This document shows, in pieces, positions 45,662-55,733 of a stretch of 64,000 nucleotides of DNA; within the stretch, counting starts at the first letter, position 1; each line of letters opens with the position of its first letter. A model generated the notes under the pieces. That model worked only from the letters and a program-made list of their open reading frames with translations, made no database searches and had not been told where the DNA came from. The translations under genes were made by a program, and so were the position numbers. This DNA is from CAUJIW01 sp963205175 (lineage in GTDB: Bacteria; Pseudomonadota; Alphaproteobacteria; Sphingomonadales; Sphingomonadaceae), in assembly GCA_041060555.1 (NCBI GenBank), contig JBEUDS010000016.1. One strand, 5' to 3'.

Positions 45662-46582
45662 ATGGAAACCTACCCCAAGCCGGCCCGGGACCTGGTGGCC
45701 CGGATGACCGCCGAGGCCGCCCAGCGCCCCGAGGACGCCATCGCCTTCCAGGGCGCGCCCGGCGCCTATTCCCATCTCGCCACCACCCAGGCCTTCCCGC
45801 TCGGGCTTGCCCTGCCCTGTTTCACCTTCGAGGATGCCTTCGAGGCGGTGGAAACCGGCCGCGCCGAGCTGGCGATGATTCCCATCGAGAACAGCCAGGC
45901 CGGCCGGGTGGCGGACATCCATTTCCTGCTGCCGGAGTCCAGCCTGCACATCGTCGGCGAGCACTTCCTGCGGGTGCGTCATTGCCTGCTCGGCCTCAAA
46001 GGCGTCTCCCTCGACGCGGTGCGCGAGGCGATCAGCCATCCCCAGGCGCTGGGCCAGACCCGCCACTGGTGCCGCGACCACAACATCCGCCAGGTTGGTT
46101 ATGCCGATACCGCCGGCGCCGCCGCGCTGGTTGCCGAGCGCGGCGATCCGCAGGTGGCGGCGATCGCCTCCAAGCTGGCGGCACGCCTGTTCGACCTCGA
46201 TGTGCTGGCGGAAGGGATCGAGGACGTCAGCCACAACACCACCCGCTTCGTCGTGCTGTCGCGCAAGCCGCTGCACCCCGACCCCAGGGACGGTCCGCTG
46301 ATGACCTCGTTCCTGTTCGAGGTGCGCAACGTCCCGGCGGCGCTGTACAAGGCGCTGGGCGGCTTCGCCACCAACGGCGTCAACATGACCAAGCTGGAGA
46401 GCTACCAGAAGGAAGGCAGCTTCACCGCCACCATGTTCTTCGCCGACATCGACGGCTCGCCGGACGACGCCAACGTCGCGCTGGCGATGGAGGAACTGCG
46501 CTTCCACACCAAGAGCGTGCGCATTCTCGGCACCTACCCGCAGGCCCGCGTCCGCCGCCACCCGGAGGCGATGCCCGAATAG
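45662..46582 (+). CDS. pheA: Prephenate dehydratase
   Basis: A 306-residue monofunctional enzyme making phenylpyruvate in phenylalanine synthesis. The catalytic domain shows IAFQGAPGAYSHLAT, MIPIENSQAGRVADIHFLL, and the NTTRFVVLS motif with its catalytic Thr. The regulatory ACT domain follows (SFLFEVRNVPAALYKALGGF, TKLESYQKEGSF). It is divergent from the cytochrome c gene. No chorismate mutase domain is attached. Confidence 0.96.
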   Translation: METYPKPARDLVARMTAEAAQRPEDAIAFQGAPGAYSHLATTQAFPLGLALPCFTFEDAFEAVETGRAELAMIPIENSQAGRVADIHFLLPESSLHIVGEHFLRVRHCLLGLKGVSLDAVREAISHPQALGQTRHWCRDHNIRQVGYADTAGAAALVAERGDPQVAAIASKLAARLFDLDVLAEGIEDVSHNTTRFVVLSRKPLHPDPRDGPLMTSFLFEVRNVPAALYKALGGFATNGVNMTKLESYQKEGSFTATMFFADIDGSPDDANVALAMEELRFHTKSVRILGTYPQARVRRHPEAMPE

Positions 46583-46612
46583 GGCCGGAGCGGGGCCGGT
46601 ACGAGCCTGGCG

Positions 46613-47533
46613 CTAACCCAGCTCCGCCCATGCCTTGAGCAGATGGTGGGCAATGGCGATCGGCGGCGGGGCGGTGAACGGCCCCTCGCCGCGCAGCGCG
46701 CTGAGCACCTCGGCCCGGCTGTACCAGCGGGCCTCCTCCAGCTCCTCGGCGTCGACGGTGATGTCGGTGGACAATGCCTCGCCGAAGCAGCCGATCATCA
46801 GGCTGGAGGGGAAGGGCCAGGGCTGGCTGGCGACATAGCGCACCCGCCCCACCCGCACCCCGGCCTCCTCGGCGACTTCACGGCGTACCGCCTCCTCAAG
46901 GCTCTCGCCCGGCTCGACGAAGCCGGCCAGCGCCGAATAGAAGCCCGCCGGAAAGGCTGGCTGCCGGCCCAGCAGGCAGCGCTCGCCATCCACCACCAGC
47001 ATGATGACCACCGGGTCGGTACGCGGGAAATGCTCGGCACCGCAGCCCGCGGCGGTACAGCGGCGACAATAGCCGCCCTTGATCGCCTCGGTCGGCGCGC
47101 CGCACACGGCACAGTGCCCGTGGGTGGCATGCCACGACAGCAGCGAGCGGGCCTGGGCGATGATACCCGAACGCGAATCACCCAGCTGGATCGCGGCACC
47201 CCGCGCGTCCAGTGGCCGGCCCGGCACGAAGCCGCCCGGCGCCACGCTGGCGGCAAAATGCGGCGCGTCACCCCGGAAACCCAGAAACACCCAGTCGGTG
47301 ATCTCCGGCAGATCGTCGGGCGGCAGCCACAGCAGGTCGAGCACGCCGCCTTCGGTCGACATCACCGGCTTCAGGTCGACCAGCAGCAGCCAGCGCGAAT
47401 CGCGGGCGCGGCGGAGCACGGCGAGCCGGGCGGCATCACGGCGGACCTCGTCGGCGCGGTCGAACGGATTACCGACGAAACCCATGTCGGCGCCGACGCC
47501 GACCAGCGGCGCGGTGAACGGATCAACGCTCAT
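46613..47533 (-). CDS. nudC: NADH pyrophosphatase / RNA NAD-decapping enzyme NudC
   Basis: A 306-residue Nudix hydrolase. A four-cysteine zinc ribbon (CAVCG...CRRC...C) sits mid-protein, followed by the Nudix box GFVEPGESLEEAVRREVAEE and the NudC-specific SQPWPFPSSLM. It cleaves NADH and removes NAD caps from RNA. The ATG at 47533 follows GGAGGGAAAC. Much longer openings upstream run through dnaX in the antisense direction and are not coding. It converges on pheA with 30 bases between stops. Confidence 0.95.
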   Translation of the reverse strand: MSVDPFTAPLVGVGADMGFVGNPFDRADEVRRDAARLAVLRRARDSRWLLLVDLKPVMSTEGGVLDLLWLPPDDLPEITDWVFLGFRGDAPHFAASVAPGGFVPGRPLDARGAAIQLGDSRSGIIAQARSLLSWHATHGHCAVCGAPTEAIKGGYCRRCTAAGCGAEHFPRTDPVVIMLVVDGERCLLGRQPAFPAGFYSALAGFVEPGESLEEAVRREVAEEAGVRVGRVRYVASQPWPFPSSLMIGCFGEALSTDITVDAEELEEARWYSRAEVLSALRGEGPFTAPPPIAIAHHLLKAWAELG

Positions 47534-47642
47534 GTTTCCTCCCTCAGGCACGCGGCGCACCCTGCCCGGCCACGACGCCCGAATGCAAGTCCTCGTCACG
47601 CGATGACGGTTGCATGACGGGGCGTTTCGTGAAAAAGGGAGG

Positions 47643-47740
47643 CCGGGAGTCGGGGCGGGCAGGTCGCTCGCCAACCCGGTCAGGTCCGGAAGGAAGCAGC
47701 CGCAACGAATCCGGCTTGGGTCGTCCCGGCTCCCACCCGC
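47643..47740 (+). ncRNA. ffs: Signal recognition particle RNA (4.5S)
   Basis: The conserved core GGTCAGGTCCGGAAGGAAGC and following AGCCGCAACGA is present at about 47678-47707. The flanks fold back: GGGAGTCGGGG on the left pairs with CCCGGCTCCC on the right. The RNA scaffolds Ffh for membrane protein targeting. Ends are approximate. The SRP RNA-dnaX-ybaB order is common in alphaproteobacteria. Confidence 0.9.
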
Positions 47741-47863
47741 CCGCACCAGACATTCCATGATTGCCGTCGCCCGCGCCGCCGGCCCGGTGCCTTGAGCCTG
47801 ATACACGCCGTCGGGCAAGCCCATGCGCTTCCCTCCCAACCGATCAGGCTCTAGAACAGCGCC

Positions 47864-49615
47864 ATGACTGATTCCGCATCCGCCGACGGCTACCGCGTTC
47901 TCGCGCGCAAGTACCGCCCGTCCACGTTCGAGGCCCTGATCGGCCAGGACGCGATGGTGCGCACGCTCGCCAACGCCATCCAGACCGGTCGCCTGGCCCA
48001 CGCCTTCCTGCTGACCGGCGTGCGCGGGGTCGGCAAGACCTCGACCGCCCGCCTGATCGCCAAGGCCCTCAACTGCATCGGCCCGGACGGCACCGGCGGC
48101 CCGACCATCAGCCCGTGCGGCGTCTGCGAGCCGTGCCGGGCGATCAGCGAATCCCGCCATATCGACGTGGTGGAGATGGACGCCGCCTCGCGCACCGGCG
48201 TCGACGACGTGCGCGAGATCATCGATGCCGTGCGCTACGCCGCCGTCTCGGCGCGCTTCAAGGTGTACATCATCGACGAGGTCCACATGCTGTCGAAGGC
48301 GGCGTTCAACGCGCTGCTCAAGACGCTGGAGGAACCGCCGCCGCACGTGAAGTTCATCTTCGCCACCACCGAGATCCGCAAGGTGCCGGTGACGGTGCTG
48401 TCGCGCTGCCAGCGCTTCGACCTCAAGCGCATCCCCGCCGAGATGCTGGCCGAGCATTTCCGCGCCATCGTCGAGAAGGAAGGCGCCAGCGCCGAACCGG
48501 ACGCGCTGGCGATGATCGCGCGGGCCGCCGAGGGCTCGGTGCGCGACGGCCTGTCGATTCTCGACCAGGCGATCTCCCACGGCAACGGCGCGGTCAGCGC
48601 GGCGGCTGTGCGCGACATGATCGGGCTGGCCGACCGGGCGCTGGTGCTCGACCTGATGGGCCACATCCTGACCGCCGAGCCGAAGCCGGCGCTGGCCAAC
48701 CTGCGCCGCCAGTACGACGCCGGCGCCGACCCGGCGACGGTGCTGCAGGACCTGCTCGACCTCACCCACGCCATCACCCGGATCAAGCTGTCGCCGGACG
48801 ACCCCACCGACGGCCTGACCGAGGGCGAGCGACCGCGGGCGCTGCAGTGGGCCGAGGGGCTGGGCTTCGCCGCCCTGCAACGGCTGTGGCAGCTGCTGCT
48901 CAAGGGCCTGGCGGAAGTGCAGAACGCGCCGGCGCCGATCCAGGCCGCCGAGATGGCGATCCTGCGGCTGATCCACGCCGCCGGCATGCCCGACCCGGCC
49001 GACCTGCTGAAGCGCCTGGAGAATGGTGGCAGCGTCGCCGTCGGCGGCGGCGCTCCGGCCCCGACGGCACCGGCGGGCGCCCCGGCGGTGTCGGCCACGC
49101 TGAACGAGGTGGCGGACCTGCCGGAGGTGGACAATCCGCCAGCGCCGCCGGCCGACTCGCCCGACCCCGTTGTCGTTCCCCACCCCGCCGCCCGCCCCGC
49201 GCCCGCCGTCGTGCCGGCGCCGGCGAGCTTCCCCGAACTGGTGCGGCTGTTCGAGAGCAACACCGAGGGCCTGATCGGCAAGGCGCTGCGGGACGACGCC
49301 CATCTGGTGTCCTACGCGCCGGGCCGCGTCGAACTGCGGGTGACAAGTCGCGCGCCGCGCGATCTGGCGCCGCGCATGATGCAGTGCCTGGAAACCTGGA
49401 CCGGCAGCCGCTGGATGGTCAGCCTGTCGCAGGCGGAGGGCCAGCCGACCCTGCAGCAACAGGCCGCCGCCCAGGCGACCCGCGAGCGCGAGGCCGTACT
49501 GGCCGACCCGCTGGTGCGGGCGGCACTGGAAACATTCCCCGGCGCCACGCTGACCCGTATCATCGAGCGGGAAACCGGCGCGCGCGCCACCGACGTCAGG
49601 AGTGCACAGGCATGA
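47864..49615 (+). CDS. dnaX: DNA polymerase III subunits gamma/tau DnaX
   Basis: A 583-residue clamp-loader ATPase. Walker A is [20 protein letters not shown], the four-Cys zinc module is CGVCEPC with the upstream Cys, and the [20 protein letters not shown] block follows. The tau-specific C-terminal part is Pro/Ala-rich then conserved near the end. No A-rich slippery heptamer for a programmed gamma frameshift is visible. The stop overlaps ybaB by four bases (ATGA). Confidence 0.97.
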   Translation: MTDSASADGYRVLARKYRPSTFEALIGQDAMVRTLANAIQTGRLAHAFLLTGVRGVGKTSTARLIAKALNCIGPDGTGGPTISPCGVCEPCRAISESRHIDVVEMDAASRTGVDDVREIIDAVRYAAVSARFKVYIIDEVHMLSKAAFNALLKTLEEPPPHVKFIFATTEIRKVPVTVLSRCQRFDLKRIPAEMLAEHFRAIVEKEGASAEPDALAMIARAAEGSVRDGLSILDQAISHGNGAVSAAAVRDMIGLADRALVLDLMGHILTAEPKPALANLRRQYDAGADPATVLQDLLDLTHAITRIKLSPDDPTDGLTEGERPRALQWAEGLGFAALQRLWQLLLKGLAEVQNAPAPIQAAEMAILRLIHAAGMPDPADLLKRLENGGSVAVGGGAPAPTAPAGAPAVSATLNEVADLPEVDNPPAPPADSPDPVVVPHPAARPAPAVVPAPASFPELVRLFESNTEGLIGKALRDDAHLVSYAPGRVELRVTSRAPRDLAPRMMQCLETWTGSRWMVSLSQAEGQPTLQQQAAAQATREREAVLADPLVRAALETFPGATLTRIIERETGARATDVRSAQA

Positions 49616-49932
49616 ACTTTCAGGAAATCATGAAGGCCGCCCAGACCATGCAGTCGAAGATGGCGGACGCCCAGGCCAAGCTCGATACCATCGAGGTCGA
49701 AGGCCAGTCGGGTGCCGGCATGGTCAAGGTGCGGATGACCGCCAAGGGCAAGGTGCTGCGCATCAGCGTCGACCCGTCGCTGATCGACCCGGCCGAGAAG
49801 GAAATGCTGGAGGATCTGCTGGTCGCCGCCATCAACGACACCCGCGCCAAGGCCGAGGCGACCGCCGCCGAGGAAATGGGCAAACTCACCCAGGGGCTGC
49901 CGCTGCCACCGGGCATGAAACTGCCGTTCTGA
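49612..49932 (+). CDS. ybaB: YbaB/EbfC-family nucleoid-associated protein
   Basis: A 106-residue DNA-binding protein with the standard [20 protein letters not shown] start, the [20 protein letters not shown] core and a [12 protein letters not shown] end. It is translationally coupled to dnaX. recR, its usual next neighbour, is missing here; an MFS gene follows instead. Confidence 0.95.
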   Translation: MNFQEIMKAAQTMQSKMADAQAKLDTIEVEGQSGAGMVKVRMTAKGKVLRISVDPSLIDPAEKEMLEDLLVAAINDTRAKAEATAAEEMGKLTQGLPLPPGMKLPF

Positions 49933-50032
49933 CACCAGGGTAACGCCAGGCCCGCGCCAGAGGCCGACAGACGACCAACCAGGGGGGAATCACCATGCAG
50001 GCCAGCCAGCCCGCCCGACGGGCGAGACCGGC

Positions 50033-51289
50033 ATGACCGGGACCGGGGACGCCAAGGCGTCGTTCCTGCTGCTGTTCCTGGTGCTGATGGTGGTGGCGGC
50101 CGGCAATAACGCGCTGAGTTCGGTGATGCCGGCCATCGGCCGCGAGATCGGCATGGCCGACCTGATGATCGCGATGGTGTTCTCGGTCTCGGCGGCGTTG
50201 TGGACCCTCACCGCGCCCTACTGGGGCCGCAAGTCGGATCAGCATGGCCGCAAGAAGCTGATCCGGCTGGGCCTGATCGGCTATGTGGTATCAACGACCG
50301 GTGCCGGCGTGGTGGTGCTGGCGGGCCTGAGTGGCTGGCTCACTCCGGTCCTGACCTTCCTGCTGTTCACCCTGCTGCGCTCGCTGTTCGGCCTGCTGGG
50401 TTCGGCCGCCAATCCCGCCGCGCAGGCCTATGTCGCCGCCCGCACCACCGGCGAGGCGCGCACCAACGCGCTGGCGACGCTGAGCTCCGCGTTCGGGCTG
50501 GGCACGGTGCTGGGGCCGGCGGTGGCGCCGTTCATGGTCGTGCCGATCCTCGGTCTCTCCGGGCCGCTGTTCGGTTTCGCGCTGCTGGCGGTCATCACCA
50601 TGCTGGCGGTCAACCGCTATCTGCCCGACGACGCGCCCGGCAGCCTGGGCTGGCGCAAGGACGACACGCCCGCGTTGCCGCTGCGCTGGCGGGACCGGCG
50701 CATCGCGCCCTTTCTCGGCGTCGGCTTCGTGGCGGGCAGCGCCCAGGCGGCGATGACCCAGTGCACCGGCTTTCTCATCATCGACCATCTGGCGCTCTCG
50801 CCGGCCAAGGCCCAGTCCTTCATCGGCGTCGCGCTGATGGCCGGCGCCGGTGCCACCCTGGTTGCCCAGTGGGGCCTGATCCGCATGCTGCGCATGACGC
50901 CCAAGGCCTTGCTGCAATGGGGCACCGGCCTGTGCCTTGCCGGTGCCGCGATCATGGCGATGGCCGGCAGCTACGGCACCATTGTTACCGGATTCGCGAT
51001 CATCAGCCTTGGCGCCGGTTTCGTCCGGCCGGGCTTCACCGCCGGCGCGTCGCTGGCGGTTCGGGTGGAGGAACAGGGCGCGGTGGCCGGCGCGGTCACC
51101 GCCATCAACGGGGCCTGCTTCATCATCTCCCCGGCCGTCGGCGTGGCGCTCTATCATGTCGCCCAGCCGCTGCCGTTCGCGCTCTCCGGCCTGCTGCTGG
51201 CCGGTACGCTTGCCTATGCCCTGACCAACGACACGGTGCGGCAGGCCGGACGGACGCCGGTCCCCGAGACACCGACACCCGAACAATAG
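50033..51289 (+). CDS. MFS transporter
   Basis: A 418-residue, twelve-span major facilitator. The loop 2-3 motif is WGRKSDQHGRKKLIRLGLIG, and the drug/H+ antiporter-type LGPAVAPFMVVPILGLSGPL lies in span 5. The first half has GNNALSSVMPAIGREIGMAD. It may export drugs or metabolites; the substrate is unknown. It starts 100 bases after ybaB. Confidence 0.88.
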   Translation: MTGTGDAKASFLLLFLVLMVVAAGNNALSSVMPAIGREIGMADLMIAMVFSVSAALWTLTAPYWGRKSDQHGRKKLIRLGLIGYVVSTTGAGVVVLAGLSGWLTPVLTFLLFTLLRSLFGLLGSAANPAAQAYVAARTTGEARTNALATLSSAFGLGTVLGPAVAPFMVVPILGLSGPLFGFALLAVITMLAVNRYLPDDAPGSLGWRKDDTPALPLRWRDRRIAPFLGVGFVAGSAQAAMTQCTGFLIIDHLALSPAKAQSFIGVALMAGAGATLVAQWGLIRMLRMTPKALLQWGTGLCLAGAAIMAMAGSYGTIVTGFAIISLGAGFVRPGFTAGASLAVRVEEQGAVAGAVTAINGACFIISPAVGVALYHVAQPLPFALSGLLLAGTLAYALTNDTVRQAGRTPVPETPTPEQ

Positions 51290-51389
51290 CCCCGCGACCG
51301 CCGGACAGATGCGCAACCTACTGCCTTCATTGGCATTCCATGAAAAGTAACGAAGGAAACTGTCATCGACTGCCGTTATCAGGAGGCGC

Positions 51390-52985
51390 ATGATCGTGAC
51401 CCGGCCCCAGGTGCCATCTGTCAGGCCGGACCTTGAAACAACCCCTGGACTCAACTGGATACGCCCGATGATCTCCCGCCGCCTGGTTCTGATTGGCGCC
51501 ACCGCCATCATCGTTGCCGCCGCGGGCGGCTTCTGGATGCTCCGGGATGGCGACAAGGCGGCCTTCCAGACCCAGGTGGTGGAAAAGGGCGACATCATCT
51601 CCACCATCTCCGCCTCTGGCAAACTGCAGGCGGTGGGCACGGTGGAGGTGGGCTCGCAGGTCTCCGGCCAGATTTCGGAGATTCTTGTCGATTTCAACTC
51701 GCCGGTGAAGAGGGGCCAGCTGCTGGCGCGCATCGACCCCAGCACCTTCGAGGCCAAGGTGTTGCAGGCACAAGCCAACCTCGCCACCGCCAACGCCACC
51801 CTTGCGCAGGCGAAGGCCAACCTGCTGGAAGCCCAGCGGGACTACGACACCAAAAAGGCACTGCTGGACTCCGGCTACTATTCGGTGCGCGCGATCCAGA
51901 CCGCCGAGGCTACCTTGATGTCGGCCCGCGCCAGCGTCACCTCGGCCCAGGCCGCCATCCGCGAACGCGCCGCCAGCCTCAACCAGGCGCGCATCGACCT
52001 CACCCGCACCTACATCCGGGCGCCCGTTGATGGCGTGGTGATCGACCGCCAGGTCGATAGCGGCCAGACCGTTGCCGCCAGCCTGTCAGCGCCGACCCTG
52101 TTCGTCATCGCCGAGGATCTGTCACAGATGCAGGTGGAGGCCAATGTCGACGAGGCCGACATCGGCAACGTCAAGGCCGGCCAGCGGGTCGAGTTCACGG
52201 TCGACGCCTTTCCCGACGCCACCTTTGCCGGCGAGGTCAGGCAGGTGCGCATCGCCGGCGTCGAGACCTCCAACGTCATCTCCTACACCGTCATCATCAC
52301 GGCCCCTAACCGGGATGGCCGGCTGCTGCCGATGATGACCGCCAACGCCACCATCTACCTCGGCGAGATCAAGAACGTCCTGAAGGTGCCGATGGCGGCG
52401 CTGCAGTTCAAGCCGCGCGATCCGGAAGCGGAAAAGGCGCAGGTCGCGGCCCAGTCCGGCAACCCGCTGGCCGCCACCATGGGACCACCGGGCATGCGCG
52501 GGCTGCGCGCCGCCGGCGGCACCCAGAACCAGAACGGCGGCCAGGGGGGTGCCAGTAGCCGTCGACCGGACCCGGCCAAGATGCTGGAAGACCTGACCGA
52601 GGATCTGACGCTCACCCGCGACCAGCAGAGCCGGGTCCGCGCCATCCTTGAGGAGTCGCTGGCTGGCCGGCCGGCGTTCAACGGCCCGCCCACCGACGCC
52701 CAGCGGGCGGAGATGCGCCAGCGCCGCGAGGCGATGCGCGAGAAGATCAAGGCCGTGCTGACGCCGCCGCAGGCCACGCTCTTCGACGAAATGCAGCCGG
52801 TGCGCGGCGCCAACGGCGAGAGCGGCAAGGCCGGCACCGTCTATGTGCTCGACGCCAGGGGCGAGGCGGACGAACGCAACATCCTGATCGGCGCCAGCGA
52901 CGACGACTGGGCGGCGGTGATCGGCGGCCGGCTGAAGGCCGGCGACAAGGTCATCGTCGGCCAGTCCATGCCGGGCGAGGATTGA
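51390..52985 (+). CDS. macA: MacA/HlyD-type efflux adaptor with inserted LTxxQ region
   Basis: A 531-residue membrane-fusion protein. The N-terminal anchor is RRLVLIGATAIIVAAAGG; lipoyl and barrel parts follow (GSQVSGQISEILVDFNSPVK, RTYIRAPVDGVVIDRQVDSG). Between about residues 350 and 480 there is an insert not usual in MacA, with two LTxxQ motifs, LTRDQ (408-412) and LTPPQ (457-461), in a helical, Arg-rich setting like CpxP/Spy/ZraP periplasmic proteins. AGGAGG lies just before 51390; a GTG at 51396 or the ATG at 51468 are alternative starts. It is first of a three-gene operon with the MacB-type exporter. Confidence 0.88.
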   Translation: MIVTRPQVPSVRPDLETTPGLNWIRPMISRRLVLIGATAIIVAAAGGFWMLRDGDKAAFQTQVVEKGDIISTISASGKLQAVGTVEVGSQVSGQISEILVDFNSPVKRGQLLARIDPSTFEAKVLQAQANLATANATLAQAKANLLEAQRDYDTKKALLDSGYYSVRAIQTAEATLMSARASVTSAQAAIRERAASLNQARIDLTRTYIRAPVDGVVIDRQVDSGQTVAASLSAPTLFVIAEDLSQMQVEANVDEADIGNVKAGQRVEFTVDAFPDATFAGEVRQVRIAGVETSNVISYTVIITAPNRDGRLLPMMTANATIYLGEIKNVLKVPMAALQFKPRDPEAEKAQVAAQSGNPLAATMGPPGMRGLRAAGGTQNQNGGQGGASSRRPDPAKMLEDLTEDLTLTRDQQSRVRAILEESLAGRPAFNGPPTDAQRAEMRQRREAMREKIKAVLTPPQATLFDEMQPVRGANGESGKAGTVYVLDARGEADERNILIGASDDDWAAVIGGRLKAGDKVIVGQSMPGED

Positions 52986-52988
52986 GGC

Positions 52989-53708
52989 GTGAGCGAACCG
53001 CTCATCCGCTGCCGTGACCTGACCAAGCACTTCCGCATGGGTTCGGAAGTGGTGCGCGCGCTCGACGGCGTGTCGCTGGACATCGCGCGCGGCGAGTTCG
53101 TTGCCATCATGGGGCCGTCCGGCTCCGGCAAATCGACACTGATGACGATGATCGGCGCGCTCGACACGCCGACCAGCGGTGACATCATCATCGATGGTAC
53201 CGCGCTCGCCGAGGCCTCGCCAAGCGCGCTGGCCGACCTGCGCGGCCGGACCATCGGCTTCGTGTTCCAGCAGTTCAACCTGCTCTCCCGCCTGAGCGCG
53301 CTCGACAATGTGGCGATGCCGCAGATTTACCGCCGCGACGCGGTCGCCGACCTCCGGGGCAAGGCCATCGACTGCCTGAAGCGCGTCGGCCTGGGTGACC
53401 GCATGCACCACCTGCCGTCGGAAATGTCGGGCGGCCAGCAGCAACGCGTCGCCATCGCCCGCGCGCTGGTCAACGATCCGCTGATCCTGCTCGCCGACGA
53501 ACCCACCGGCGCGCTCGACAGCCGCACCGGCGCGGAAGTGATCGCCCTGTTCCAGGCGCTCAACCGCGAGGGCATCACCATCATCCTCGTCACCCACGAC
53601 GCGCAGGTCGCCCGCGCCGCCCGCCGCATCCTGCGCTTCCGCGACGGCCGCATCGTCGCCGACGACGTCAACACCGACGTCTGGACCCCCGCTCCCTCCG
53701 CCGCCTGA
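52989..53708 (+). CDS. MacB/LolD-type ABC transporter ATPase
   Basis: A 239-residue nucleotide-binding subunit. Walker A GPSGSGKST, Q-loop VFQQFNLLSRLSALDNV, signature MSGGQQQRVAIARALVNDP and Walker B LLADEPTGALD are all intact. It begins with GTG three bases after macA and is followed ten bases later by the permease. It drives extrusion of a compound or lipoprotein from the periplasmic face of the membrane. Confidence 0.95.
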   Translation: MSEPLIRCRDLTKHFRMGSEVVRALDGVSLDIARGEFVAIMGPSGSGKSTLMTMIGALDTPTSGDIIIDGTALAEASPSALADLRGRTIGFVFQQFNLLSRLSALDNVAMPQIYRRDAVADLRGKAIDCLKRVGLGDRMHHLPSEMSGGQQQRVAIARALVNDPLILLADEPTGALDSRTGAEVIALFQALNREGITIILVTHDAQVARAARRILRFRDGRIVADDVNTDVWTPAPSAA

Positions 53709-53717
53709 GGCCCCGCC

Positions 53718-54947
53718 ATGCGCCCCCTCGCCGCCCTCCGCCTCGCCACCAGTTCGCTCAAGGCCCACAAGCTGCGCAGCGCGCTGACCATTCTCGGCAT
53801 CATCATCGGCGTCGCCTCGGTGATCACCATGGTCGCCATCGGCCAGGGCGCGCGCCAACAGATCGAGGAGCAGGTGCGGGCGCTGGGCACCAACGTCGTC
53901 ATGCTGCTGCCGGGCTTCAACCGCTCCGGTCCGGTGCGCTCCTCCAGTGGTGGCACGCCGCTGACCGACCGCGACGCCGCCGCCATCGCCAGGCGCGTCT
54001 CCGGCGTCGAGGTCGCCGCCCCGATCCGTCAGGGCAGCGCCCAGCTGATCTATGCCGGGCGCAACTGGTCGAGCACCGTGGTCGGCTCCACCGCCGATAT
54101 CTTCGTCGCCCGCGACCTGACGCTGGCGGAGGGTCGCAAGTTCTCCGACCGCGAATCGCGCAGCCCGGCCAAGGTCGCCATCATCGGCCAGACCGTGGTC
54201 AAGGAGCTGTTTGCCGGCGCCTCGCCGCTGGGCCAGACCATCCGCGTCAACCGGGTGCCGATGAAGGTGGTCGGCGTGCTGGAGGCCAAGGGCCAGAACG
54301 CCATGGGCCAGGACCAGGACGACACCGTGCTGGTGCCGCTCAAGGCCGCCCAGTCGCGCCTGCTGGGCGGCCGGTCGCGCGGGGCCGGCGAGGTCAACAT
54401 GATCGCCATCAAGGCCAGGCGCGCGAGCCTGGTGGGCCAGGTGCAGACCGAGGTCGACGCGCTGATGCGCGAACGCCAGCGCCTGCGTCCCGACCAGGAG
54501 GCCGGCTTCGCGGTGCGCAGCCTGTCGGAACTGATGGCGGTGCGCACCCAGACCACCAACACCATGACCGGCCTGCTCGGCGCCATCGCCTCGGTGGCGC
54601 TGGTGGTGGGCGGCATCGGCATCATGAACATCATGCTGGTCTCGGTCACCGAGCGCACCCGCGAGATCGGCCTGCGCATGGCGGTGGGCGCGCGGCCGGA
54701 GGACATCCTGCTGCAGTTTCTCACCGAGGCCGGCCTGCTGGCGCTGATCGGCGGCGTGATCGGCGTGCTGCTGGCGCTGGCGCTGTCGCTGGCCATCGCC
54801 CAGTTCGCCGGCTGGTCGGTGAGCATCGACCCCGCGATCGTGCTGGTCAGCCTGCTGTTCTCCGGCGGCGTCGGCGTGGTGTTCGGCTTCTACCCGGCGC
54901 GAAAGGCCGCCCGGCTCAACCCGATCGAGGCACTGCGCCACGACTGA
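53718..54947 (+). CDS. MacB/FtsX-type ABC transporter permease
   Basis: A 409-residue membrane subunit. An N-terminal span (LRSALTILGIIIGVASVITM) is followed by the MacB periplasmic core domain and three C-terminal spans with the FtsX signature (VSVTERTREIGLRMAVGARP). With the preceding ATPase and adaptor it forms a tripartite efflux pump; no outer-membrane TolC gene is adjacent. The substrate is unknown. Confidence 0.94.
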   Translation: MRPLAALRLATSSLKAHKLRSALTILGIIIGVASVITMVAIGQGARQQIEEQVRALGTNVVMLLPGFNRSGPVRSSSGGTPLTDRDAAAIARRVSGVEVAAPIRQGSAQLIYAGRNWSSTVVGSTADIFVARDLTLAEGRKFSDRESRSPAKVAIIGQTVVKELFAGASPLGQTIRVNRVPMKVVGVLEAKGQNAMGQDQDDTVLVPLKAAQSRLLGGRSRGAGEVNMIAIKARRASLVGQVQTEVDALMRERQRLRPDQEAGFAVRSLSELMAVRTQTTNTMTGLLGAIASVALVVGGIGIMNIMLVSVTERTREIGLRMAVGARPEDILLQFLTEAGLLALIGGVIGVLLALALSLAIAQFAGWSVSIDPAIVLVSLLFSGGVGVVFGFYPARKAARLNPIEALRHD

Positions 54948-55095
54948 GGCGGGAGCGACCAACGTCAACCGGCCCCGACGTCGTGCGTCGTTCCGCCACG
55001 CTTGTTGTCGGCGCCGGACGTCTGACCTATGAAGGGAGTGGCGGCGGTTCCGTCGCGAGTCATGGCGTTCCCATTCCAGCGGAGAGGAGACCATC

Positions 55096-55656
55096 ATGAG
55101 CGACGCCGACAAATCCGGCACGATCCGGGAAGCCGTGGGCTATTTCCAGACATCCGACACCTTGCAGGCGGCCATCGACGAGCTTCTGCGATCGGGCTTC
55201 GACCGCGCGGAACTCAGCCTGCTGGCGGCGGCGCGCACGGTGGAGGAGCAGCTGGGTCACGCCTACCGCAAGGTCGCCGAGCTGGAAGACGACCCCCGGG
55301 CGGCGCGCTGCTGCTATGTATCGACGGAGTCGATCGGCGATGCCGAGGGCGCGCTGATTGGCGTGCCCCTCTATGTCGCCGGAACCGCCGCCGCAGGCAT
55401 CATTCTGGCCACCGGCGGCACCATGGCGGCCGCCATTCTGGGCGCGGCGCTGGCAGGTGGCGCGGGCGGCGCCTTCGGCGGGCTGTTGGCCCGGCTTGTG
55501 GGGAACCATCAGGCCCGGCACGTCGAGGAACAGCTGGACCATGGCGGCCTGCTGCTGTGGGTGCGGACCTGGACGACCGACGACGAACAGCGGGCGAGCG
55601 CGATCATGAAGAGACATTCCGGCCGCGATGTGCATATTCACGCCATTCCCGCCTGA
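55096..55656 (+). CDS. Conserved hypothetical protein with YflT-like and glycine-zipper segments
   Basis: A 186-residue protein. Residues 12-48 (AVGYFQTSDTLQAAIDELLR, SGFDRAELSLLA) resemble the general-stress YflT/17M-type fold. Residues 90-135 are a Gly/Ala-rich hydrophobic stretch likely to insert into membrane. A conserved-looking tail contains HVEEQLDHGGLLLWVRTW and HSGRDVHIHAIP. Ribosome site GGAGAGGAGACCATC. Similar layouts occur in alphaproteobacterial stress-related proteins, but no function is assigned. Confidence 0.7.
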   Translation: MSDADKSGTIREAVGYFQTSDTLQAAIDELLRSGFDRAELSLLAAARTVEEQLGHAYRKVAELEDDPRAARCCYVSTESIGDAEGALIGVPLYVAGTAAAGIILATGGTMAAAILGAALAGGAGGAFGGLLARLVGNHQARHVEEQLDHGGLLLWVRTWTTDDEQRASAIMKRHSGRDVHIHAIPA

Positions 55657-55733
55657 GCGGGCGGCGCACGCCGGCGTGACCGCGACCGCCTGACACGAAC
55701 ACAATGACCAACCGGACTGAAGAGGTGATCCAG

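Noticed and set aside
47534..49459. Upstream extension of the nudC frame through dnaX
   Set aside because: The extension is antisense to dnaX and the SRP RNA; nudC has a proper start with GGAGG at 47533.
48000..49615. Programmed frameshift in dnaX
   Set aside because: No A-rich slippery heptamer is visible in this GC-rich gene.
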